From: PSRF01 sp051000815 | Lineage (GTDB): Bacteria > Acidobacteriota > Blastocatellia > Pyrinomonadales > Pyrinomonadaceae | Assembly: GCA_051000815.1 (NCBI GenBank) | Contig: JBPCNX010000025.1 | Location: 1 to 64,000 of the forward strand | Direction of reading: 5' to 3' | DNA length: 64,000 bases | Shown: piece by piece, positions 1 through 9,080 of the stretch | How the letters are laid out: each line of letters opens with the position of its first letter | Position numbering within the stretch: the stretch's first letter is position 1 | Made by a program: the position numbers and the translations under genes | The notes under the pieces: generated by a model | Databases searched by the model: none | Told to the model about the DNA's origin: nothing | The model's input: only the letters and a program-made list of their open reading frames with translations

Positions 1-34
1 TGGGCGCGACATACGTGGGAGTGCGTCGCGCCCA
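1..34. repeat. perfect 10-bp inverted repeat at window edge
   Basis: TGGGCGCGAC at 1-10 and GTCGCGCCCA at 25-34 are exact reverse complements with a 14-base loop. Five T's follow on the plus strand shortly after the right arm. This could be a REP-like palindrome or a terminator for a plus-strand gene outside the window. The left edge is cut, so its full extent is unknown. The rest of 35-294, downstream of glmM, shows no convincing gene or RNA. Confidence 0.45.
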
Positions 35-294
35 TCCATTTTTGTGGTCACTGTCCTCACCCCAGCAACCACTTGAGACGGAGGATTCACCAACCGTCTC
101 TCTTGCCCCACAATATACATCGCAACGGCTGTGCCGTGCAACAGATCCAAAAATCTTACTCGGTCATGAATCCTTTCATTGGAATTCTGTCGTGAGAGAC
201 TTTTCTCGTTCGCTAAAAAGCGGTTTCTCAGACGTCGAAACATGAAATTTTTTCAAGGGTCTGAATGTAGAAATTGCATTCAACCGACGATTGC

Positions 295-1668
295 TCACGC
301 CAAACTCTCACGAATAACCGTAGCAAGATCCTTGGCATATTGTTCAATCTCAGTTTGGCTTTCACCTTCGATCATGATCCTTGCCAGCGGTTCGGTTCCA
401 GAGTAGCGCAGCAGCAGTCTCCCCTTATCACCGAGCAACGATTGAGTCCTGCCGGCTAGATTTTGGATCTGATCGATCGCTTCAAAAGGACGTTTTTCGC
501 GTACTTTCACGTTGACGAGTATCTGCGGGAGCCGTTGAAAACCTTCAGTCAAAAGGTGCAGCGGCTTCTTCTCATCTTCCATCGCTCGCAACAGAGCAAG
601 CGTAGTGATCATTCCATCTCCCGCCAGACTGACGCGGGGAAAGATAATGTGTCCGGATTGCTCTCCACCAAGACTCGCGCCCGTTCGCAATAGTTCCTCA
701 AGCACGTATTTGTCCCCGACGTCCGTACGCACTAATCGCAGACCTCGGGAACGCAGGGCTATCTCCAGACCGATGTTGCTCATCACGGTGGCGACAACGA
801 CCTCATGATTCAAATCACCCCGTGAGTGCAGATAGTTCGCCAACACCCACAGCGTAGCGTCGCCGTCGACGAAGCGCCCGGCTGCATCCACAAACAAAGC
901 GCGATCAGCATCGCCATCAAAAGCGACACCCAGAGTAGCGCCCGTGAGGACCACTCTCTGTTGTAACCCTTCGATGTGAAGTGAGCCGGAGTTGAGGTTT
1001 ATGTTACGACCATCCGGTTGATCGTTGATGGTAATTACATGTGCTCCCAGGTGCGCAAACAATTGCGGGGCGAGACCTGACGCGGCGCCGTTCGCCGTGT
1101 CTATCACAATGGTTTGCTCTTTGAGGTCCAACCCCGTTCCAATCTCGTCTTCAAGGAAGTCGAGGTACCGTGTCTGCAATTCACGGCTTTGATCCAGGGT
1201 CCGGGAAGAAGACTCATGCGGCTGCGATCTCTTCCTGGGCAGTTGCTCGCGGAAAATATCAGCCTCAATCAGACGTTCGGTTTCGTCGTCCAACTTGCGG
1301 CCGGATGGCGCGAAGATTTTTACTCCGTTGTCTTGATAAGGGTTGTGAGAAGCGCTGAGTACGACTCCGGCATTGGCGTCAAGAGCACGAGCGAGAAAAG
1401 CAACGCCCGGGGTCGTGATCACACCAGCGGATTTACACTCAGCGCCTGCTTCGGTCGCGCCCTCAATCAAGGCATCTTCCAGCCATTTGCCAGACTCCCG
1501 CGTGTCTCGCCCAACAACAATGAGTGGTGCGCGGCCGGTTCGTTGTCCAAGTCGCGTTGCCAGCGAAGCACCGATAATGGTGACGGTGTTTGCGTCCAGG
1601 GGAAAGAGGCCGGCTTCGCCGCGCACACCATCAGTGCCAAAGAGTTTTCGTATTGTTGGAGTTGTCAT
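295..1668 (-). CDS. glmM: phosphoglucosamine mutase GlmM
   Basis: This cytosolic enzyme converts glucosamine-6-phosphate to glucosamine-1-phosphate, the step before UDP-GlcNAc for peptidoglycan and outer-membrane sugars. The 457 residues match the usual length of about 445-460. Visible motifs are the N-terminal KLFGTDGVRG, the phosphoserine loop SASHNP with catalytic Ser at about 107, the metal loop DGDADR near 250, the sugar loop GGEQSGH, and the C-terminal phosphate-binding RYSGTEP. It is the last gene of the cdaA-cdaR-glmM set; the gap to cdaR is only 20 bases, so cotranscription is expected. In Firmicutes GlmM binds and restrains CdaA, and the same order here suggests a similar link (inference). 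Confidence 0.97.
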   Translation of the reverse strand: MTTPTIRKLFGTDGVRGEAGLFPLDANTVTIIGASLATRLGQRTGRAPLIVVGRDTRESGKWLEDALIEGATEAGAECKSAGVITTPGVAFLARALDANAGVVLSASHNPYQDNGVKIFAPSGRKLDDETERLIEADIFREQLPRKRSQPHESSSRTLDQSRELQTRYLDFLEDEIGTGLDLKEQTIVIDTANGAASGLAPQLFAHLGAHVITINDQPDGRNINLNSGSLHIEGLQQRVVLTGATLGVAFDGDADRALFVDAAGRFVDGDATLWVLANYLHSRGDLNHEVVVATVMSNIGLEIALRSRGLRLVRTDVGDKYVLEELLRTGASLGGEQSGHIIFPRVSLAGDGMITTLALLRAMEDEKKPLHLLTEGFQRLPQILVNVKVREKRPFEAIDQIQNLAGRTQSLLGDKGRLLLRYSGTEPLARIMIEGESQTEIEQYAKDLATVIRESLA

Positions 1669-1688
1669 CCAGTTGCAGGATTACAGAG

Positions 1689-2510
1689 TCATCGCGATTT
1701 GAGCACATTTGATAAAGCAGAATTACGCCCGCCTTTGGACGCTACCAAACGTGCGCCTAACGCTGAACTCACTGAAGGAGTTGGACTCTTCTTTTCAACT
1801 ATCTCAATCGCCACATCGACGGTGGCGTCAGCCAGGTCGACTTTGGGATCGGAAATATCGATAGCGACGCGCAATACGGTGAAACTTTCTTTCCGACCGG
1901 CAATTGAAATGGTTTCCGTTGGAGCTTGATAAAAATTCTCGACTAAACTTGCCGGCCCACGAACAGTAACCGCGCTCGGCTGAGCGCTGGACCGAAGTAG
2001 TTCGTAACCTTCCGCGGGGTGTCCGGCAACTTTGACCTCCACTGGAAGCTTGCGCTCAAGGTTCGGCTCCAGGCGGATTAGGATTGAGGTGGGCCTAAAC
2101 GAATCAATCTTGATACCGGTGGGAAGCTCCATCTGTACACGGTCGCCTGAAAGGCGTACCACCCGTTCACCGGCTTGACTATCGCTGATGTCCACTGTCG
2201 CAACGAGATCGAGCAACTTCATGCCATTAAGCCGTTCGCGGCTGCCGGTCAGCTCGACATCCACTGTCTTGGGCGGATCGTTGCTGATCTCGAGATTACC
2301 GGGCCGGATGAAATTGAGTTGAACAGCGGTACGAATCGTCCGAGGTTTATTGAGATCTGCGACAGCCAGCCAGAGCACCAAAGTAATTCCCAAGGCAACC
2401 AGCTTGAGTCCCCAATCCTCGATAAACACCTTGCGCAGTAAACGGCCGAGCGTGCCTGGAGATCGCGCCGGTTCAACTACATCAATGTCGTCAACGTCCT
2501 GATACGGCAT
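1689..2510 (-). CDS. cdaR: YbbR/CdaR-like regulator of diadenylate cyclase
   Basis: This 273-residue membrane-anchored protein has a short cytoplasmic N terminus, one transmembrane segment at about 34-52 (rich in L, V and A), and an extracytoplasmic region of YbbR-type beta domains with the recurring pattern P.tV.v.G....L. In the family, CdaR (YbbR) modulates the membrane diadenylate cyclase CdaA. Its position between cdaA and glmM is the canonical c-di-AMP operon order and is the main support for the name. The Lys/Ser-rich C-terminal tail is unremarkable. The 152-base gap to cdaA contains a heptamer repeat. Confidence 0.9.
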   Translation of the reverse strand: MPYQDVDDIDVVEPARSPGTLGRLLRKVFIEDWGLKLVALGITLVLWLAVADLNKPRTIRTAVQLNFIRPGNLEISNDPPKTVDVELTGSRERLNGMKLLDLVATVDISDSQAGERVVRLSGDRVQMELPTGIKIDSFRPTSILIRLEPNLERKLPVEVKVAGHPAEGYELLRSSAQPSAVTVRGPASLVENFYQAPTETISIAGRKESFTVLRVAIDISDPKVDLADATVDVAIEIVEKKSPTPSVSSALGARLVASKGGRNSALSNVLKSR

Positions 2511-2638
2511 AGAAAGTTTGCGATTTACTAATGTCGATTGCCGATTTGCGTTGATCCTTCGCGACGCAAAGGTGGAGAGCGCGAGAAGGACTTCCGGATA
2601 CCACCAAGCCTTGAAAGTAGAATCAACTGCCGGCTGCC

Positions 2639-2666
2639 AACTCCGAACTCCGCACTCCGAACTCAG
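2639..2666. repeat. heptamer tandem repeat (AACTCCG family)
   Basis: Four consecutive 7-base units read AACTCCG, AACTCCG, CACTCCG, AACTCAG. The array runs into the stop codon of cdaA (2663-2665). It belongs to the same general class as the arrays at 18923, 22845, 35866, 37749, 42518, 54293 and 54678. Confidence 0.75.
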
Positions 2667-3523
2667 ATAGGCGCCACCTCTTCGGCGTCCGCATCGCCGT
2701 CCGGGAGTTTTGCCGGCTCCTTCTCTTTCGCGCGCCTCACCGGCGTTTCCAACGCCTGAAAAATTGCGGCCCGAAGTTTTGTCGCGTCCAAACCGCGCTT
2801 AATTTGGCCGCCCTGGACGAACGATATAAGACCCGTCTCTTCAGAAACCACAACGGCAACAGCATCTGTATCTTCTGTGACGCCAATAGCTGCTCGATGT
2901 CGCGTGCCGAGATCGCGCGATAGCCGCGGGTTCAAAGTCAGCGGTAAAAAGCAGGATGCGGCCGCCACCCGGTGACGCCGCACTACGACCGCCCCATCGT
3001 GAAGCGGAGAAGCGGTATTGAAGATACTGATCACCAAATCGTAACTGAGTTCCGCGTCCAGCTTCACACCGCCGTCGGTCACATTCTTAAGCCCCACGTT
3101 GCGCTCAATCACAATCAGAGCGCCGGTCTTCGTGGAAGCCAGCGTGGTGGCAGCGAGCACAATCTCATCGTACACGCCCTCCCCAAATTGGCCGCTGAAC
3201 CGGCGTGTAAACGGCATGCGAAAGCGGTTTCCGAAAGTGATCAGCGCCTGGCGGATTTCAGCCTGAAAAAGGACGATAATCGCCACGCCAATGTAGATGA
3301 GACCGCCGCGGAGAATAAATTCGAGGGTTGCGAGATCTTGCTTGACGGCTAACCAGTAAAGGAGGGCGAAGGCGCCAATTCCTGCGGCCATCGGGGCGGC
3401 GCGAGTTCCCCGCACGAGCTTCAAAACCGCATACACAACCAAGAAGACAATCACTACGTCCGCGATAGTGCGCGGCTCAGCCAGTCTTCTGAGGTACTCC
3501 GTGTATGGCAGTATTAGTAGCAT
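2663..3523 (-). CDS. cdaA: diadenylate cyclase CdaA
   Basis: It makes the second messenger cyclic di-AMP from two ATP. The 286-residue protein has N-terminal hydrophobic segments (about 20-40, 45-62 and 72-90) followed by a DisA_N/DAC domain. The two catalytic signatures are present: DGA at 176-178 (in LHDGAVVV) and RHR at 208-210 (in RHRAAIG). This membrane layout is that of CdaA rather than DisA. It is the first gene of the cdaA-cdaR-glmM unit. In other phyla c-di-AMP controls potassium and osmolyte transport and cell-wall homeostasis; the targets here are not visible in the window. The C terminus ends with a charged tail rich in Glu, Lys, Ala and Asp. Confidence 0.96.
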   Translation of the reverse strand: MLLILPYTEYLRRLAEPRTIADVVIVFLVVYAVLKLVRGTRAAPMAAGIGAFALLYWLAVKQDLATLEFILRGGLIYIGVAIIVLFQAEIRQALITFGNRFRMPFTRRFSGQFGEGVYDEIVLAATTLASTKTGALIVIERNVGLKNVTDGGVKLDAELSYDLVISIFNTASPLHDGAVVVRRHRVAAASCFLPLTLNPRLSRDLGTRHRAAIGVTEDTDAVAVVVSEETGLISFVQGGQIKRGLDATKLRAAIFQALETPVRRAKEKEPAKLPDGDADAEEVAPI

Positions 3524-3608
3524 CTCTTGATTTCAAACTCTCGATTGGGGATTTGCGATTTAGAAATGACAATTTAGTTTCACCAGAACGAATCGAAATC
3601 CCCGCTGC

Positions 3609-4556
3609 TCAGCCCATGTGCTCCGGCACAACGTCGGGTTCACTGCTTTCGCTGTCGCGCGCAACTTCCAGAAAAATTTTTTCCACCTTTGGCTCCGCGC
3701 GATGAATCAGGTCTTCAATCTCTTCGATAGTTTTCACGATGTCGCCGGTCAACAGATCATCACGCAGGTTTACGTGAGCATTGATCAAGATTTGTTTTGG
3801 CGCCAGGTGCATGGTCAATAGCTCAACAACCTTAACTACGTTTGGATGGGTCTCAATTGCCTGTTTGATTGCCTGCACAGCCTTCGCATTCGCCGCTTCT
3901 CCCAGCAGCAATCCCCGTGAAGAACGGGCGAGTACAAAAGCCACCACGGCCAGCACAAGGCCGATGGTAATTGACGCCAATCCATCCCAGTAGGCGCCAT
4001 CTCCCGGGCCCGTGTGGTGGTCAGTTAGGTAGATGCCGATTCCGGCAATCACGATCCCGAGCAATGCCGCGGAATCTTCAAAGATGACTGTCTTCGCTGT
4101 TGGATCTTTCGATTCGCGAAGATATGCAAAGAACGTCAGGCCTTCGTGGTGCGCCTCTCTTACTTCCTGGTAAATTGCCAGGCCGATCGAGCCGGCTTCA
4201 AGCACGAAGGAAATTCCCAGGACCCAATAGGCCCACTCAAGATTCTCCGGCGGATGCGGGTGTCTCAGTTTGGCGACGCCTTCGTAAATCGCGTATGTCG
4301 CGCCAACGCCGAAGATGAATATGGCAGCTATGAAAGACCAGAAGAAGCGTTCTTTTCCGTATCCGAAGGGATGCTTCTCGGAAGCAGGACGCTTATAGAA
4401 CCGCAATCCCAGGAGCAGGAAGACCTGATTCGTGGTGTCGGCGAGCGAGTGAAGTGACTCTGCCATCATTCCCGACGAGCCGGTCATGACAGCCGCCATA
4501 AACTTCAAAACCGTGATCAGCCCGTTTGCAAAGAGCGCCCCGAGCACCGCCAACAT
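3609..4556 (-). CDS. cation diffusion facilitator (CDF) family transporter
   Basis: This inner-membrane secondary transporter exports divalent metals such as Zn, Fe, Co, Cd or Mn in exchange for protons. It has 315 residues with about six transmembrane helices and a cytoplasmic C-terminal domain. The TM2 motif HSLADT and the TM5 motif DHHTG followed by DGLASI supply the His/Asp metal site. The C-terminal ferredoxin-like domain contains VVELLTMHLAP and ends in an acidic tail. It is not closely coupled to cdaA (85-base gap with a weak repeat). The metal cannot be read with confidence from sequence. Confidence 0.92.
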   Translation of the reverse strand: MLAVLGALFANGLITVLKFMAAVMTGSSGMMAESLHSLADTTNQVFLLLGLRFYKRPASEKHPFGYGKERFFWSFIAAIFIFGVGATYAIYEGVAKLRHPHPPENLEWAYWVLGISFVLEAGSIGLAIYQEVREAHHEGLTFFAYLRESKDPTAKTVIFEDSAALLGIVIAGIGIYLTDHHTGPGDGAYWDGLASITIGLVLAVVAFVLARSSRGLLLGEAANAKAVQAIKQAIETHPNVVKVVELLTMHLAPKQILINAHVNLRDDLLTGDIVKTIEEIEDLIHRAEPKVEKIFLEVARDSESSEPDVVPEHMG

Positions 4557-4709
4557 AGAGAGATTCCCTCTGGAAGAAATTGTTGCTCCGCACGGATTAT
4601 CGCGGAAAATAAAGCGTGAGGCAATGCTGAGGGGATAACGGTACCGAGTGCAGTTTGGTCAGGAGAGGATCGTTATCACTTCCGAGGTGAAGTGTGACGC
4701 TGGCTTATT

Positions 4710-5873
4710 TCAAGCGCGAGCGCGAGGTTTCAGTCTTCCGTTCTGCAGGAATCCCACCAGCTCGCCTTTGTCATTGACTACCGCGAGCGAACCGACGCCG
4801 TTGCTCTTCATCAATTGTCGTGCGTATTCGAGGGTGGCTGAAGGCTCAACGAAAAAACGCGGCGCGATTGGACGCATTACTTCGCGCGCACGAGTCAGCC
4901 GCCAACGCTCGCGCGGCAGAGACTTTAGATCTTCCAGCGAGAGAATCCCATATAGTTGTTGTTTCAAAGCTACGGGAAAACTCGTCTGGCGATGGAGCGG
5001 AAGAAAGTCGTCGATCAGTTGAGTGATGGTCAACTCCGGTTCGATTGCAATTGGCGCCGACATCGCTTCACGGACCGTCACCAGCTGGGTGCCTTGAGCG
5101 CTCTTCACAACCTTTGCGGCAGTATCCAGCAAAAACAAACCGACGACGATCGACCAGATTCCCATGAAGTAAGGTTGGGCCGGCTTCCAGTTCGGAGCAA
5201 TCATGATGTAAACGCCAAACAGAATGACGGTTCCCGCGATCAGCACGCCACAGATTCCCGCCATGCGAGTCGCCTGGGAAATGTTGCCGCTATTGCGCCA
5301 GAGGATTGCGCGTAAAACCCGGCCGCCATCGAGTGGGTAACCAGGTAACAGATTAAAAACCGCCAGCAACAAATTTCCCCAAGCCAAAAAATAGAAAACG
5401 ACAATTGTGGCGACGTAGTCTCCCAGCGCAGCGACTTTAGCTCCGCCAAACGCCAGTATCGCGATGATAAAACTCGCGGCCGGACCGGCTACGGCAATGC
5501 GGAACTCAGCGCGCGGATTCTGAGGCTCACTACGCAAGCGCGCCAGACCGCCAAAGGGGTGCAGCACAATTTCTTCGATTTCAATTCCTTCGAAGCGTGC
5601 CATCAGCGCGTGCGATAACTCATGGCCAAAAACCGAGATGAACAGACCGGCAGTGGTTATGATGCCCAGAAGCCAGGCGGTCGCCGGCGCCAGTGGCGGC
5701 AGATGAAAACCTCCGAGTTGAATTGCGTTACTTTGCAGGTTTCGAGCGATGAGCCAGGAGCTTAAGCCCACCACGATGAACCAGCGATAATCAATGCGAA
5801 CGGGAATGCCATAAACCCGGGCGACTGTGAACTGCTTTTTGAAGATTGCGCTAAGATTCATGGACGCTTTCAA
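4710..5873 (-). CDS. site-2 protease (M50) with C-terminal CBS pair
   Basis: This is an intramembrane zinc metalloprotease of the SpoIVFB/Rip3-like group. The 387 residues include several hydrophobic helices, the zinc motif HELSHA at 84-89 and the second motif with Asp at about 182 in PLDGGR. Two CBS domains follow (about 270-380), suggesting control by adenine nucleotides. Such proteases cut membrane-bound anti-sigma factors or other transmembrane proteins; the substrate is unknown. It could start at Met1 or Met5, which hardly changes the product. It lies 40 bases downstream of the MreB-like gene on the same strand. Confidence 0.93.
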   Translation of the reverse strand: MKASMNLSAIFKKQFTVARVYGIPVRIDYRWFIVVGLSSWLIARNLQSNAIQLGGFHLPPLAPATAWLLGIITTAGLFISVFGHELSHALMARFEGIEIEEIVLHPFGGLARLRSEPQNPRAEFRIAVAGPAASFIIAILAFGGAKVAALGDYVATIVVFYFLAWGNLLLAVFNLLPGYPLDGGRVLRAILWRNSGNISQATRMAGICGVLIAGTVILFGVYIMIAPNWKPAQPYFMGIWSIVVGLFLLDTAAKVVKSAQGTQLVTVREAMSAPIAIEPELTITQLIDDFLPLHRQTSFPVALKQQLYGILSLEDLKSLPRERWRLTRAREVMRPIAPRFFVEPSATLEYARQLMKSNGVGSLAVVNDKGELVGFLQNGRLKPRARA

Positions 5874-5912
5874 AATTAAATGAGGGTGAAGGTTTCGCCG
5901 CGCGTGACCATG

Positions 5913-7022
5913 TTAATCAAAGGTTTCGAGGACCGTGTCCTGGAGATTAATCAGAGGGTGCGGCTCGGTTCGGGCAACGCGCCGCAGTAGCAGTGGTTCA
6001 TCGTACATCTGCGAAAGGCCACGCACAATTGCCAGGCGGGGCTCATCAGCAACCATCACCGTCAGGCCAATCTCTTTTTGCAGATACTGGGCTAATCCCT
6101 CAAGCAGTGCTCCGCCGCCCGTAAGGATTAATCCTCGGTCATAAATATCTCCAGCGACTTCCGCCGGCAGTTCAGTGAGTGTCGTGCGGACTTCCTCGGC
6201 GATGCGCCGAATAATCGGCAGTGTCACCGAGTAGACTTCGCTTACGTTAACGTTGACGGCTCCAGGGCTACCAGTCTGCACGTCTCGCCCTCTTACCTCC
6301 ATTTTCCGGTGTGAATCCTTTGGTTCCAAAGCCGAGCTGAGTTCAAGCTTAATCTTTTCCGCTGTAGGAATGCCGATGGTCAAACCCCGGTGCCGGCGCA
6401 ACCGATCCATGATTGCGGCATCGATGTCAGAACTGCCGACTCTTTCCGCGCGCGCGGCAATGATCGCGCCGTTTACAATCGCTGCCACGTTCGTCGTGCC
6501 GGCGCCAACGTCAACCACCGCCGAAGCATGGGGATCGTCAACAGCCACGCCCGCTCCAATTGCCGCCGCGAGTCCTTCTTCCACCATGTAGACCCGTCCG
6601 ATGTGCGCCGCTTCAGCAGCACTAAGCAGGGCACGCTGCTCCACCTGAGTCACGCCGGACAGCACGCTCATGATCGCGCGCCGACTGAAGTGGGAGATCC
6701 CGCTGCGCGCCTCTTGCACAAAATGATCCAGCATCGCGCGCGTGGTTTCGAAGTCAGCCACCACCCCATCAATCAACGGCGCTATCACAGTAACGTCACG
6801 TGCTTCACGTCCCTGCATTTTTTGCGCTTCGAGTCCGACTGCCAACACGTCGCCGGACATTTTGTCGACAGCCACCAGCGATGGTTCGTCAATCACGACG
6901 CCGCGTCCCCTTACAGAGACGATCGTGCTGGCGGATCCCATGTCTATGGCCATCGAATCAGACACGAGATTGCGCAGGGCGGTGAGACCCATGAACGAGC
7001 TAGTCTTGCTCATAAACGACAT
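5913..7022 (-). CDS. divergent MreB-like actin-family protein
   Basis: This bacterial actin homologue has 369 residues with all subdomain landmarks of MreB: the phosphate-1 loop (IDMGSAST, where canonical MreB has IDLGTANT), the SGVTQVEQRA segment, the VEEGLAAAIGAG segment with two Glu, the phosphate-2 loop (DVGAGTTNVA versus canonical DIGGGTTEVA), the TAEKIK motif and the C-terminal LTGGGALL adenosine motif. Several normally invariant residues differ, so it is probably a paralogue rather than the main rod-shape MreB. No mreC or mreD lies beside it. An N-terminal stretch with three Met (MSFMSKTSSFM) could support membrane binding. The FHA/GAF cyclase gene lies directly upstream. Confidence 0.88.
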   Translation of the reverse strand: MSFMSKTSSFMGLTALRNLVSDSMAIDMGSASTIVSVRGRGVVIDEPSLVAVDKMSGDVLAVGLEAQKMQGREARDVTVIAPLIDGVVADFETTRAMLDHFVQEARSGISHFSRRAIMSVLSGVTQVEQRALLSAAEAAHIGRVYMVEEGLAAAIGAGVAVDDPHASAVVDVGAGTTNVAAIVNGAIIAARAERVGSSDIDAAIMDRLRRHRGLTIGIPTAEKIKLELSSALEPKDSHRKMEVRGRDVQTGSPGAVNVNVSEVYSVTLPIIRRIAEEVRTTLTELPAEVAGDIYDRGLILTGGGALLEGLAQYLQKEIGLTVMVADEPRLAIVRGLSQMYDEPLLLRRVARTEPHPLINLQDTVLETFD

Positions 7023-7130
7023 GTGGGTTCAAAGACAAATGGTGAAAGCAACGGACTCCTTGACCTCGTCCGGTCGCTATTCACCATTCAGTTCCGTCCT
7101 CCTTGCCAGGGGTACCACGTATTTCCTGTA

Positions 7131-8801
7131 TTACAGTCCACCACTGGAGCGTTGCCAATCAACCTCAAAAAGAATGACAGGTTGTTCGCGGTTTTTCACG
7201 GTTATTGGGTCACGCTTCTTCATCCGATAACGGTTGCCTCCGGCTTTGGCAGTCGCCTCGCTAATCAGAATCTCGCCGCCGCGAGCATTGGATTCGAGTC
7301 GCGACGCGGTATTAACTGCATCGCCAATCGCTGTGTATTCGGAGCGTCGTTCGGAACCAATGTAACCAACCGTTACCTCGCCGGTATGCAAACCAATCCC
7401 GACGCCGATCTCCACCAGGCCTTCTCCTCGTAGCTCCTGGTTGAAGCCGATGATGCGGCGCTGCATCGCCACGGCGGCGTTGAGAGCATTGGACGCATCT
7501 TCGGGGGTCGTGGTGGGGGCCCCAAAAAGGGCCATCAGTCCATCACCAAGATATTTATCCAACGTTCCGCCGTGAGCGAAAATAATGTCGGTCATTGCGG
7601 AGAAGTACCTATTGAGGAGACCGACAATCTTCTCAGGTGGTGCGTGTTCAGAGATGCGGGTGAATCCGCGGATGTCGGCAAAGAGCACAGTGATCGTTTG
7701 ATTTACCCCACCGAGTTTGAACGACTCGGGATTGTGCAGCATCTGCTTAACGACATACTCGGGGAGAAACCGGCTGTAGTTCGCGCGCGCTACTTCTTCT
7801 CGCGCTAGTCGTTCGTGCGCGCGGGCGTTTTCCACGGCGATGGCCGTTTGCGCGGCCACGGCGCTGATCAGTTCCAGGTCGTCCGGCTTAAAAGAGGCAA
7901 AGGGGTCAAGTCGATCCGCATAAAGAGCGCCGTGCACTCGCGACTCTGCCACAAGCGGCGCGCAAATCGTCGAGCGCACACCCTGCGAAACGATTGAGTC
8001 GACTCCGGCAAACTCCTCGTCCGAGGCCGCGTCCTGAGAAAGGAGAGCCACGCGATCGCGCATTACCTTCCTGGTGATGGTGCGGCCGATACTGAGTTTG
8101 CGCGCATGATCGTCCAATCGTTCATCGCGAGCCCGCATGGCGATTGGAGTCAGTTTCACGTCCTCGACATCGCCATTACCAGTGTCTTCAGCCAGTAGGG
8201 CGACGACTCGATCGGCTGGCGTGGCTCGGAAGATGACATCTGTAGCCTTGGCAAAGATCGCATCCAGATTAAACTCCGAGCCGAGGGTCTTGCTCATTTC
8301 GTACAGAGCGCTGAGGATATTGGCCTTACGCTGAAGCGTATCGAGCATTTTGTCCCGCACTGGGACCTGCGTCGAGGTGCTCGTTTTTTCTGGCAGCACA
8401 CTGCTAATCACGTCGTTGGCCGAGATCAGCAGTTGTGTGTGTCCCAGTGGTCTATCGTCGTAACGGACTTCGCTGGTGCGTTCCTCTACCGTCTGTTCAA
8501 AGCGCAGGGTGCTTGCGCCAATTGTGATGCGATCACCATTCTTCAGTTCACACTCCGGCTGTGGCTCGCCATTAACAAACACTTTGTTGGCACTACGACG
8601 CAGTTGGCCATTGATGACGGCGCCGTCGATGATGATGAACTGGCCATCTTCCGACGTTATATGCGCGTGGTAACGAGAGGCTCGGGGATCATCGATTACC
8701 ACTGCGTTGTCAGGCGCGCGCCCGATCTTGCACACGCCCTGTGCGGGAAAGTTATACTGCCATTGGCGGCCGCTGGCGTCAGTGATCTTAAGAAGAGCCA
8801 T
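7131..8801 (-). CDS. FHA-GAF class III adenylate/guanylate cyclase
   Basis: This soluble three-domain cyclase has 556 residues. An FHA domain spans about 1-105 (RAPDN...SRYHAHI phosphothreonine-binding pattern), a GAF domain about 165-330, and a class III catalytic domain about 365-545. Both metal-binding Asp are present: 376 in FADIRGF and 420 in GDGLMALF. Lys416 and Thr490 sit at the purine-recognition positions (a K/T pair, as in many adenylate cyclases). Asn497 and Arg501 supply the transition-state pair. It should be active as a homodimer. The FHA domain implies input from Ser/Thr kinases and the GAF domain input from a small ligand. It precedes the MreB-like gene, 108 bases apart. Confidence 0.95.
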   Translation of the reverse strand: MALLKITDASGRQWQYNFPAQGVCKIGRAPDNAVVIDDPRASRYHAHITSEDGQFIIIDGAVINGQLRRSANKVFVNGEPQPECELKNGDRITIGASTLRFEQTVEERTSEVRYDDRPLGHTQLLISANDVISSVLPEKTSTSTQVPVRDKMLDTLQRKANILSALYEMSKTLGSEFNLDAIFAKATDVIFRATPADRVVALLAEDTGNGDVEDVKLTPIAMRARDERLDDHARKLSIGRTITRKVMRDRVALLSQDAASDEEFAGVDSIVSQGVRSTICAPLVAESRVHGALYADRLDPFASFKPDDLELISAVAAQTAIAVENARAHERLAREEVARANYSRFLPEYVVKQMLHNPESFKLGGVNQTITVLFADIRGFTRISEHAPPEKIVGLLNRYFSAMTDIIFAHGGTLDKYLGDGLMALFGAPTTTPEDASNALNAAVAMQRRIIGFNQELRGEGLVEIGVGIGLHTGEVTVGYIGSERRSEYTAIGDAVNTASRLESNARGGEILISEATAKAGGNRYRMKKRDPITVKNREQPVILFEVDWQRSSGGL

Positions 8802-9080
8802 GAGTAAAGAGTGTCCGAATTCTTGCGCGAGAGTCTGGGTGCCTCAAATTAGGTAGTTGTTTGTGGGCAAGTAATTCTACAAGCAACTCTGTTTCGATCC
8901 TACCAGCGGAAAGAGATGCTGACAACATAATCGTCCGCATCAGTGATGACCTGGTTCAGCCTTCGTAACGCAAATTGTCAGTTTGCGCACAAGCTGGCGG
9001 TTTTCCTTACGTCTGACAGTAAGACGACTGTCCCTGCCGATGAATTGTGCGTAATTAAGCTCGGCACGTTTCAACTATAG

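Noticed and set aside
1114..1929. 271-codon plus-strand frame opposite glmM and cdaR
   Set aside because: Antisense to two genes with intact active-site motifs; it has no recognisable domain of its own.
6390..7433. Long plus-strand open frame of 347 codons opposite the MreB-like and cyclase genes
   Set aside because: It is the antisense shadow of two genes with clear domains; its protein is rich in His, Arg and Cys without any motif.
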